From: DAOTTW01 sp034437615
GTDB lineage: Bacteria; Chloroflexota; Anaerolineae; Aggregatilineales; Phototrophicaceae
Direction of reading: 5' to 3'
Length of the DNA stretch: 7,034 nt
Assembly (NCBI GenBank): GCA_034437615.1
Contig: DAOTTW010000472.1
Span: 1-7,034 of the forward strand
The notes under the pieces were generated by a model. That model made no database searches and was not told the DNA's origin. It saw only the letters and a list, made by a program, of their open reading frames with translations. Positions within the stretch are counted from its first letter, which is position 1. Each line of letters begins with the position of its first letter. The position numbers were made by a program, and so were the translations under genes. Shown here in pieces: positions 1 through 5,528 of this stretch.

Positions 1-111
1 GATGCACAGATGACGGTCAATGATCTGGCCTACGACATCAACTACACGTTGCGCTTGCAGGGGCCAGCGGACGACGAAAGTCAGGCCGCCGCGAAGCTAC
101 TGGTCGATTAA
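1..111 (+). pseudogene. Partial plus-strand copy of the 3' end of the unknown gene at 322-1011
   Basis: Frame 1 is open from the first base for 36 codons and ends in TAA at 109-111. The peptide starts DAQMTVNDLAYD and ends AAAKLLVD, identical to the last 36 residues of the minus-strand gene at 322-1011. The only nucleotide difference in this stretch is T49 where the other copy predicts C (TTG versus CTG), a synonymous leucine change. The 5' part lies outside the window, so this could be the tail of an intact tail-to-tail paralogue, a truncated duplicate, or an assembly fold-back. The match continues about 30 bp past the stop codon, so it reflects recent DNA duplication or an artefact rather than protein-level conservation. 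Confidence 0.55.
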
Positions 112-166
112 GCGTATTCACGGCGTAGCGTAACTACTCAGGTAGGCATGTTTTGCCCGCAACTTG

Positions 167-292
167 GCCCTCACCCCCTCATTCCCCCTCTCCCACCATA
201 CCCAGACACAGATGGAGAGGGGGAGGTACGCTGTTAAAAGCCCCTCTCCCAGTGCCAAAGGCACGTTCGGGAGAGGGGTTTGGGGTGAGGGC
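167..292. repeat. MITE/REP-like nested palindromic element
   Basis: An 11-bp perfect inverted repeat bounds the element (GCCCTCACCCC at 167-177 and its complement at 282-292). Inside are two hairpins: CCCCCTCTCC at 184-193 pairs with 214-223, and CCCCTCTCCC at 241-250 pairs with 269-278. The second encloses a further GTGCC/GGCAC stem (252-256 with 260-264). No open reading frame or clear target-site duplication is visible. The C/T-rich then G/A-rich composition resembles non-coding palindromes dispersed in many bacterial genomes, Chloroflexota among them. That comparison is from memory. It may be two adjacent copies of a shorter unit. Confidence 0.6.
234..278 (-). terminator. Possible intrinsic terminator after the unknown gene
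   Basis: Read on the minus strand, a strong hairpin lies about 45 bp past the stop codon at 322. Its stem is CCCCTCTCCC / GGGAGAGGGG, with an internal GTGCC/GGCAC stem. CTTTTAAC follows directly (the T tract is complementary to 236-239). The stem is very stable but the T run is only four bases, so it may act as a terminator or only as a 3'-end stabiliser. It is part of the palindromic element at 167-292, so a terminator role could be incidental. Confidence 0.4.
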
Positions 293-321
293 TGAGTAGT
301 TACGCTACGCCGTGAATACGC

Positions 322-1011
322 TTAATCGACCAGTAGCTTCGCGGCGGCCTGACTTTCGTCGTCCGCTGGCCCCTGCAAGCGCAGCGTGTAGTTGATGTCG
401 TAGGCCAGATCATTGACCGTCATCTGTGCATCAAGCTGAACGTGATCCTCAACGGAGCGCACGGCCCGCATCCAATTCGGGCTGAAGGTGCGGTCTACGG
501 GCTGCGCAAGCCAGCTTTCGTGCGGCGTCATGCCGAAAATCAGACGCACACCGCAATTAGCCCCTGCCCCAACGTTGGAGAATTGTATCAGGTCAACCAG
601 CACACGGTTGCGGCAACCTGCGACGTTTGCGGGGTGCAAACTGGCCATCTCGTAGGGTGCGTTATCATGCACGAGCACGAAGCTCAGGCGCAGGTTACGA
701 TCTTCTCGCATCTGCAAAGCCGCTGCGGGTATATCGTGAAGCATCGCCCCCGGTTTCACACGGAAGAACATACGCCGTTCGGTCAGGTTGGTCACATTGC
801 CGCGCCCATCGACCTCGGATAAGCCATAGATTAGCCCAACGACATCACGCGGTTGGCTATTTGCGCTGGGTTCATGCACGCGGATGCTATCAAACGCGAG
901 GGTGACGGTCATAGCGGCAGCCTGTCGGAGCGTGCCCGACGCGAAAACGCCCACAACCGCGAGAACCGCGACGAAGGCTGCGAGAAACACGATACGCTGA
1001 CGTTTGGACAT
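322..1011 (-). CDS. Membrane-anchored or secreted protein of unknown function
   Basis: I do not recognise this 229-residue protein. The start at 1011 (MSKRQRIVF) is chosen because it begins a classic signal or signal-anchor sequence: basic residues, then a hydrophobic stretch at about 8-26. An AGGAT ribosome-binding sequence lies a few bases upstream. The frame is open upstream to 1074, but that would put 21 poorly signal-like residues first. The mature part is soluble-looking and rich in alternating hydrophobic residues (FVLVHD, VLVDLIQF, LRLIFGM), which suggests a beta-rich fold. It has two cysteines that could pair in an extracytoplasmic disulfide (CRNRV and NCGVRL, about 20 residues apart). 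It lies 115 bp downstream of livG where livF would be expected, yet has no ATPase motif. A -10-like element upstream suggests its own promoter. Its 3' end is duplicated in inverted orientation at 1-141. Confidence 0.75.
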   Translation of the reverse strand: MSKRQRIVFLAAFVAVLAVVGVFASGTLRQAAAMTVTLAFDSIRVHEPSANSQPRDVVGLIYGLSEVDGRGNVTNLTERRMFFRVKPGAMLHDIPAAALQMREDRNLRLSFVLVHDNAPYEMASLHPANVAGCRNRVLVDLIQFSNVGAGANCGVRLIFGMTPHESWLAQPVDRTFSPNWMRAVRSVEDHVQLDAQMTVNDLAYDINYTLRLQGPADDESQAAAKLLVD

Positions 1012-1054
1012 ATACTGATCCTGACCTAGCATCGGGAGCTTAACGTTACAGTAC

Positions 1055-1060
1055 AGTATA
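1055..1060 (-). promoter_or_regulatory. Candidate -10 box for the unknown gene
   Basis: The minus strand reads TATACT 44 bp upstream of the chosen start codon (5/6 match to TATAAT), preceded by CTG. No good -35 hexamer lies 16-18 bp further upstream, so this would be a weak or activated promoter. The palindrome TAACGTTA at 1041-1048 would sit at the transcription start. The alternative is readthrough from livG, since I see no terminator between the genes. Confidence 0.3.
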
Positions 1061-1126
1061 CAGGAGATACACAAATCCGTTGTTGCCCAGGCGTTACAAT
1101 CCGGTTTACGGCGCGTTGATGCAGCC

Positions 1127-1903
1127 CTATCCGGCGTCTGTGTCGTTGTCTGTATCGCGCCCTAGATAGGCTTCAATCACGATCTCGTTGTTGCGGATTT
1201 CGTCCGGGGTGCCGGATGCGATGATCTGGCCGAAATTCAGCACATAGACGTAATCGCACACCTGATGAATGAGCGACATATCATGTTCGATCACCAGCAC
1301 AGTCAGCCCGTCGGCACGTAAGCGGATAATCTGCTCGCCAAGATCACGTGTTTCGCTGGGGTTCATGCCAGCGGTCGGCTCATCCAGCAGCACCAGCTTG
1401 GGGTCGGTGGCGACGGCGCGTGCAATCTCCAGGCGGCGCTGATCGCCATAGGGCAGGTTACTCGCTATGACCTGTGCCACATCTGACAGGTTGAAGCGCT
1501 CTAGCAATTGCAAGGCTCGCTCATGCAGGGTTTGCTCCTCGCGGCGATGACGCGGCAGGAAGAGCATCGCATCCAGCAAGGAGGCTGTGCCGCGTATGTG
1601 CTGGCCGATGAGCAGGTTTTGCAACACGGTCATCTCAGCGAATAGGCGGATGTTCTGATAGGTGCGGGCGATGCCGCTGCGCGTGATGCTGTGTGGCGTG
1701 GCGCGTTGGATGATTTTGCCATCAAATGAGATGCTGCCGGAAGATGGCCGATCTAAGCCGCTGATGACGTTAATCAGGGTGGTCTTGCCTGCCCCGTTCG
1801 GCCCGATCAAGCCGACGACGCGCCCCTCTGGAACGGTCAGGTTGACGCCACCGAGGGCACGCAAGCCACCGAAATTGCGTATGATGTCTGTCAGTTCGAG
1901 CAT
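1127..1903 (-). CDS. livG: Branched-chain amino acid ABC transporter ATP-binding protein LivG
   Basis: A 258-residue cytoplasmic ATPase of the HAAT (hydrophobic amino acid uptake) family, which powers the LivH/LivM permease. The start at 1903 gives MLELTDIIRNFGG, the usual LivG N-terminus and length. AGGTG lies a few bases upstream and the livM stop is 8 bases away. The frame is open to 1981, but that would add 26 residues overlapping livM. Visible motifs are Walker A GPNGAGKTT (34-42), Q-loop Gln83 in ARTYQNIRLF, the LivG-type signature LPYGDQRRLEIARA (150-163) in place of classic LSGGQ, Walker B LVLLDEP (170-176) with Glu175, and H-loop His207 in VIEHDMS. The C-terminal VIEAYLG is typical of LivG. 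LivG normally pairs with LivF, which is not encoded in this window. It may use a LivF from elsewhere or form a homodimer (inference). Confidence 0.95.
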   Translation of the reverse strand: MLELTDIIRNFGGLRALGGVNLTVPEGRVVGLIGPNGAGKTTLINVISGLDRPSSGSISFDGKIIQRATPHSITRSGIARTYQNIRLFAEMTVLQNLLIGQHIRGTASLLDAMLFLPRHRREEQTLHERALQLLERFNLSDVAQVIASNLPYGDQRRLEIARAVATDPKLVLLDEPTAGMNPSETRDLGEQIIRLRADGLTVLVIEHDMSLIHQVCDYVYVLNFGQIIASGTPDEIRNNEIVIEAYLGRDTDNDTDAG

Positions 1904-1911
1904 ATGCACAC

Positions 1912-2889
1912 CTACGATGTATCCGGCTGGATGGGTTGTTCGTCGCTGGTTTTGCGCTTTTCGCCGCGCAGCTTGCGCCACACAGCCCGCAAACCCGCCG
2001 GATTCACGAGGCCGCCGGGCAGATACACGATCACAACCAGCAGCACCAACCCGTTAAACACACCGCGATACTCCTTCAGGAAGCGCAGCACCTCCGGCAG
2101 GGCGGCCAGCGCCATACCACCCACAACCGGACCAAGCCACGTAGACGTACCGCCAAGCACCGCATATGCCAGAATATCCACCGTCTGATTAAAATCGAAC
2201 TGATCCGGCGTGACGATGCGCGTCAAATGGCCATTAAACACACCTGCGGCGGCGGCTAGCATCGCGCTCATCACGAATACGACGTTCTTCACATATACGA
2301 CGTTGATACCCATGTTGGCTGCTGCTTTTTCGTCCTGTCGGATAGCCGCCATCGCCCGACCAAAGCGCGACCGATGCAGGCGGATAATCAGGAATACGAC
2401 CACCACCAGGAATAAAATCAGCATCCACGTTTCGGTTAACTTTGGGATGCCCTTGATGCCACGCGCCCCTTCAATCAGGCGAAAACGCACGCGCTCACCT
2501 TCAATCGCGCCCATAATATCCGACACGATCTTATCGAAATTCAGCGCGACGATACGCACGACTTCGCTAAAGCCGATGGTCGCAATCGCCAGGTAAATAT
2601 CTTTCAGGCGCAGCACAGGCAAGCCAATCGGTACCGCGACAAGGCCAGCGGCCAGCATACCGACGAGCAGCGCGGGGCCGAGTTGCCAGTTTAACTCTTG
2701 CGTCAGCACCACGCCGAAATACGCGCCGATGGCCATAAAGCCCGCGTTCGCCAACGAGAACATGCCCGTATACAGCGTCAGGTAGATGCTGAGGCCGAGA
2801 ATGGCCGCCACCAGCATGAATTGCAGCACCGTCTCGGTGATGCCAAGCGGTTGCAGCAGGTCCAGCAAGGGTGCAAGTAGCATATCCAT
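1912..2889 (-). CDS. livM: Branched-chain amino acid ABC transporter permease LivM
   Basis: A 325-residue integral membrane permease, one half of the transmembrane channel. Hydrophobic segments alternate along the protein (for example about 22-40, 68-92, 155-170, 204-218 and 279-291). Family hallmarks are FSLANAGFMAIGAY (44-57), corresponding to the LivM SLGHAGFMAIGAY segment, and the cytoplasmic coupling (EAA-like) loop GRAMAAIRQDEKAAANMGIN (177-196), which docks on the ATPase. AVLGGTSTWLGPVVGG follows and then PGGLVNPAG near the C-terminus, ahead of a charged cytoplasmic tail (KLRGEKRKTSDEQ). It starts 19 bp after livH ends and stops 8 bp before livG starts, so the three are co-transcribed. 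A second in-frame ATG at 2883 is possible. The best Shine-Dalgarno candidate (GGGGGAT) is about 12 bases from the first ATG, slightly far. The ligand cannot be told from the permease sequence. Confidence 0.95.
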   Translation of the reverse strand: MDMLLAPLLDLLQPLGITETVLQFMLVAAILGLSIYLTLYTGMFSLANAGFMAIGAYFGVVLTQELNWQLGPALLVGMLAAGLVAVPIGLPVLRLKDIYLAIATIGFSEVVRIVALNFDKIVSDIMGAIEGERVRFRLIEGARGIKGIPKLTETWMLILFLVVVVFLIIRLHRSRFGRAMAAIRQDEKAAANMGINVVYVKNVVFVMSAMLAAAAGVFNGHLTRIVTPDQFDFNQTVDILAYAVLGGTSTWLGPVVGGMALAALPEVLRFLKEYRGVFNGLVLLVVIVYLPGGLVNPAGLRAVWRKLRGEKRKTSDEQPIQPDTS

Positions 2890-2908
2890 AGTCTGTCGCT
2901 ATCCCCCG

Positions 2909-4066
2909 CTAGGCCCGTGTGTTTTCGGGCTGACCGAGCAACCCCTGTGGGCGCACGAGCAGCACGAGAAACAGCAGGATAAACACAATCGCATCGCGGT
3001 AACTGCTGCCGCCTGCGGCTGTGCTGGCCGTTTGTAAGCCTGCTACGATGAAGCCACCGAGCACCGCCCCCTGAATGCTGCCCAAGCCACCAAGCACAAT
3101 AGCGGTTAGGCCCGTCAGCGCGATACGCTCACCGATGAAGGGCGTCACGTTCAGGAAGGCCAGCCCGTAGAGCATCCCGGCGGCACCGCCCAGCGCCCCG
3201 GCCAGGAAGAACGTCAGCACATACACGCGGCTGACGTGGATGCCGAGCAGTGCGGCAATGCGTTGGCTGAAGGCCACAGCACGCATCTGCTGCCCGGCTT
3301 GTGTGCGCTGTACCAGATATTGCAGCAAGACCATCATCACCAGCGCGACCACCAGAATCACGATGCGGATGGGGGCGACGCGCAAATCACCGAATTCCAG
3401 CGTATCGGTGGGGACGAAGGGCAAAATGCGGATGTCACGCGGGTAATAAGCCTCTGTGCGGTTGTAGATCTGCTGGAAGATCAACTGCGCGATGTTCACC
3501 AGCAGCAGCGCCGCGCCGATACTACTGATAAGTTGGGCCATGCGAGCGGCATTGCGGGCGCGTAGGGGCCGAAAAGCAGCGAATTCTAACACGACGCTGA
3601 GCAAGCCCGCGCCGAACATCGCCAGCACAACGCCCACCAACGGCGTGATAATCACCGGGTTGCCCCCTGCGGTGCGTGCAGCGAAAAAAGCATAGACCGC
3701 ATCGAAGCCGGCGATGGTGACTGCCAGCAAGACCACACTGACGAAAATCAGCGCCAGCATATACATACCGCGTGTATTCGCCGCCGTGTTTTCATCGTTG
3801 ACGCGGCTATACAGGCGGCCAAAGGCAATCAACCAGATGATGAACAGCGGCACCGCGACGACATAGGCCGCAATCAGATAGGGTGTGCCTGTGTCGCTGT
3901 CCATCGCTAGCAGGCCGATGAACGCGCCCCACATGAAGATCGCGCTGTGGGCCAGGTTCAGCACACCGAGGATGCTAAAGACCAGCGCATAACCCAACGC
4001 AAACAGCGCGTAAATCGCGCCGAGTGAAATAGCATTGATAGATTGCTGAAAAAAAAGCGTATCCAT
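2909..4066 (-). CDS. livH: Branched-chain amino acid ABC transporter permease LivH, enlarged
   Basis: The second HAAT permease subunit, 385 residues. The N-terminus (FQQSINAISLGAIYALFALGY, GVLNLAHSAIFMWGAF at 34-49) is plainly LivH. Downstream are AAFRPLRARNAARMAQLISSIG (163-184), the ATPase coupling loop GQQMRAVAFSQRIAALLGI (258-276), VLGGLGSIQGAVLGG (324-338) and the ending VRPQGLLG (371-378). E. coli LivH is about 308 residues with its RPVR motif near residue 97. Here the equivalent RPLR is at 166-169, so about 70 extra residues lie between the first helices and that motif. The insert (about 82-150) contains a polar stretch (RLYSRVNDENTAANTRG) and two hydrophobic stretches, at about 101-119 and 138-150. 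Codons 4-6 form a run of eight T, a slippage-prone spot. The gene follows livK by 85 bp and precedes livM by 19 bp. Confidence 0.94.
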   Translation of the reverse strand: MDTLFFQQSINAISLGAIYALFALGYALVFSILGVLNLAHSAIFMWGAFIGLLAMDSDTGTPYLIAAYVVAVPLFIIWLIAFGRLYSRVNDENTAANTRGMYMLALIFVSVVLLAVTIAGFDAVYAFFAARTAGGNPVIITPLVGVVLAMFGAGLLSVVLEFAAFRPLRARNAARMAQLISSIGAALLLVNIAQLIFQQIYNRTEAYYPRDIRILPFVPTDTLEFGDLRVAPIRIVILVVALVMMVLLQYLVQRTQAGQQMRAVAFSQRIAALLGIHVSRVYVLTFFLAGALGGAAGMLYGLAFLNVTPFIGERIALTGLTAIVLGGLGSIQGAVLGGFIVAGLQTASTAAGGSSYRDAIVFILLFLVLLVRPQGLLGQPENTRA

Positions 4067-4103
4067 ATGGATTACCAGGTGTAACTATCCGCCAGCAAAC
4101 AGC

Positions 4104-4123
4104 GGACAGGGCAAGCCCTGTCC
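4104..4123. repeat. Perfect hairpin between livK and livH
   Basis: GGACAGGGC (4104-4112) and GCCCTGTCC (4115-4123) form a perfect 9-bp inverted repeat around an AA centre, lying midway between the livK stop and the livH start. No T tract follows on the minus strand, so it is not a convincing terminator. In binding-protein transporter operons such intercistronic hairpins often stabilise the upstream mRNA or block 3' exonucleases, letting binding protein exceed permease. It also resembles a dispersed genomic palindrome. The function here is inferred. Confidence 0.6.
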
Positions 4124-4151
4124 CCTCCCCTACGAATTGTGTGCGGATGGC

Positions 4152-5426
4152 CTACGTATCGTCGGACATCATCAGGTCTTCGGTCAGCACCTCGAATGCG
4201 CCATCAACGGCGATCTGCACAACCGGATCATGGATGGGGTTACGGTCCTCTGCGAAGCTGAAGTTGCCGAGCGGTGTGCTGATGTCCTCCAGGCTGGCCA
4301 GCGCATCGCGCACGGCTGCGCCCTCGGTGCTGTCGGCGCAACGAACCGCTGTCGCCATCAACCACGCGCCCGTGTAAGCCTGCGTTGCAAACTGGTCGGG
4401 GTTGTTGCCGTAGACTGCCACGAAGGACTCGGTGAAGGCTGCGCTCAGTGGGTCCGGGCTGGCCACATTCCAGGCTGCGCCGACGATCACATTTTCGGAG
4501 GAATCGCCGCTCTGTTCCAACACATCCGGTGAGTTCAGGCCGTTGCCGCCGACAATCGGACCGTCAAAGCCCAGGTCACGCGCCTGTGTGATGATCTGTA
4601 CGGCCTCTGCCGCCAACGCGGAGACAATCAGCGCTTCGGGGTCATCGGCCAGCAGGTTGGTCAGTTGTGCGCTGAAATCCACATCGCCGCGTGCGAAGGT
4701 CTCTTCACCCAGGATTTCGATCTCGTTTTCTTCCAAAGCATCAATGAAGACATCATAGCCGCTGAGCGTGAAGTCGTCGTCATCGCCATACAGCACGCCG
4801 ACGCGCTCATAGCCCAGGACTGCGGCGGATTGTGCGACGGTGCCAGGGATCACGGAGGATTCCGGCAAGCTGTTGCGGAAAACGTAATCGCCCATATCCG
4901 TGATGCCTATGGCGGTGTTGCTGACGCCCATGACCGGGGTGCTGTTTTCCTGTGCAACCGGGTCGGCGGCAAAGGCTTCGGTGGAGAGCGTCGGGCCGAG
5001 CACAGCTACAACGTCATCTTCGCCGACCAGCTTGGTCATCGCGTTGATGGCCTGCTCTGCGTCCCCGTTGGAATCCTCGTAGATGACTTCCAGCGTCACA
5101 CCGTCGCCCAAATAGCCCATCGCGTTGATCTCCTCAACGGCGAGGCTGACGCCCTGCTCTTGCACGTTACCGTAGACGCTGATGGGGCCGGACAAGCCGA
5201 AAATCGCGCCGATGGTGACGGTTGCGGGCAGGTTCTGCGGCACGGCACAGGCCACATCTGCGCCCATCAAGGGGCCGTCTGCCATCTCGCCTGTGTCTTC
5301 AGTGGTCATTTCTGTATCTTCGGCTTCTTCGGTGGCGGCGGGGGTATCTTGTGCCACCATGACACTTGCGGGGAGCACCAGCGCGGCGGCCAGCAGCATT
5401 AACACGAGAAGATGCATTTTTTTCAT
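4152..5426 (-). CDS. livK: Extracellular substrate-binding protein of HAAT transporter (LivK-like)
   Basis: A 424-residue type I periplasmic-binding-fold protein (Peripla_BP_6 type) that captures the ligand for LivHMG. It begins with a Sec signal peptide: MKKMH, a hydrophobic core at about 5-22 and a likely signal peptidase I site after VMVA (residue 25). No lipobox cysteine is seen. Residues 26-58 form an acidic Thr/Glu/Asp-rich linker. The binding domain starts at about 69 (VTIGAIFGLSGPISVYGN) and shows family landmarks: AVEEINAMG, EVIYEDSNGDAEQAINAMTKLV, VLGPTLSTEAFA (142-153; the Ser/Thr here corresponds to ligand-contacting positions in LivJ), TPVMGVSNT, and RVGVLYGDDDDFTLSGYDVF. Cys60 and Cys363 could pair. 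The start has AAGG nine bases upstream. The exact ligand (Leu/Ile/Val, another amino acid, amide or urea) cannot be assigned. It is the first gene of the transport operon. Confidence 0.93.
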   Translation of the reverse strand: MKKMHLLVLMLLAAALVLPASVMVAQDTPAATEEAEDTEMTTEDTGEMADGPLMGADVACAVPQNLPATVTIGAIFGLSGPISVYGNVQEQGVSLAVEEINAMGYLGDGVTLEVIYEDSNGDAEQAINAMTKLVGEDDVVAVLGPTLSTEAFAADPVAQENSTPVMGVSNTAIGITDMGDYVFRNSLPESSVIPGTVAQSAAVLGYERVGVLYGDDDDFTLSGYDVFIDALEENEIEILGEETFARGDVDFSAQLTNLLADDPEALIVSALAAEAVQIITQARDLGFDGPIVGGNGLNSPDVLEQSGDSSENVIVGAAWNVASPDPLSAAFTESFVAVYGNNPDQFATQAYTGAWLMATAVRCADSTEGAAVRDALASLEDISTPLGNFSFAEDRNPIHDPVVQIAVDGAFEVLTEDLMMSDDT

Positions 5427-5469
5427 GTTACTTAACCTTTTTCAAAGAATGTCAATAAACGGTACGACT

Positions 5470-5497
5470 AGTCTATCAAGAATGTGCTTGCTTGCAA
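5470..5497 (-). promoter_or_regulatory. Candidate sigma70-type promoter for livKHMG
   Basis: On the minus strand TTGCAA (5492-5497, -35) and TAGACT (5470-5475, -10) are separated by 16 bp, each matching four of six consensus bases. Transcription would start near 5463, leaving a leader of about 37 bases with AAGG before the livK ATG. The -35 box lies inside a near-palindrome that could bind a regulator. This is the only good position for an operon promoter in the 102-bp gap after the GTPase gene. Confidence 0.4.
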
Positions 5498-5507
5498 CGT
5501 TACAAGC
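5490..5507. promoter_or_regulatory. Candidate LacI-family-type operator overlapping the livK -35 box
   Basis: An 18-bp near-palindrome, GCTTG-C-AACGTT-A-CAAGC, in which all but one pair of symmetric positions are complementary. The central CG within AACGTT, flanked by TTG.../...CAA, fits the general form of LacI/GalR-family operators. It covers the proposed -35 hexamer, where a bound repressor would block RNA polymerase. No regulator gene is visible in the window. Assignment to LacI is inference from the half-site pattern. Confidence 0.4.
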
Positions 5508-5528
5508 TAATGGGGGAATTAGAGAGGG

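Larger units (their letters stand above)
1..432. repeat. Large inverted repeat, arms 1-141 and 292-432
   Basis: Bases 1-141 are the reverse complement of 292-432 (paired positions sum to 433), with one mismatch seen by eye at 49/384. The arms contain the last 36 codons plus stop of a gene and about 30 bp of downstream sequence. They are separated by 150 bp that holds a nested palindromic element. The left arm reaches the window edge, so its true length is unknown. Symmetry stops sharply at 142/291. Possible explanations are a real tail-to-tail inverted duplication or a chimeric fold-back at a contig end. Confidence 0.9.

Noticed and set aside
167..292. CRISPR-like repeat array
   Set aside because: The repeated CCCCTCTCC motifs are inverted arms of hairpins, not direct repeats with regular spacers, and no cas gene is nearby.
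442..905. Two overlapping plus-strand frames opposite the unknown gene
   Set aside because: They could compete with the minus-strand gene, but only the minus-strand reading has a proper signal-like N-terminus with a Shine-Dalgarno sequence, and it matches the direction of all neighbours.
1904..1981. Upstream extension of LivG by 26 residues
   Set aside because: The extra residues are basic, unlike the LivG family, and overlap the end of livM. The ATG at 1903 has a good ribosome-binding sequence and gives the normal family N-terminus.
4665..5402. Long plus-strand open frame (245 codons) opposite livK
   Set aside because: It lies wholly antisense to a clear binding-protein gene, its product is a low-complexity mix of Gly, His, Asp and Cys, and it shows no domain. 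It is a by-product of the livK codon bias.
5450..5455. Perfect TTGACA -35 hexamer on the minus strand upstream of livK
   Set aside because: A -10 box at normal spacing would fall on the livK start codon region, and the sequence there (AGTAAC) is not -10-like.
5507..5522. CTAAT/ATTAG hairpin just after the GTPase stop
   Set aside because: A five-base AT-rich stem with no T tract is too weak to call a terminator.
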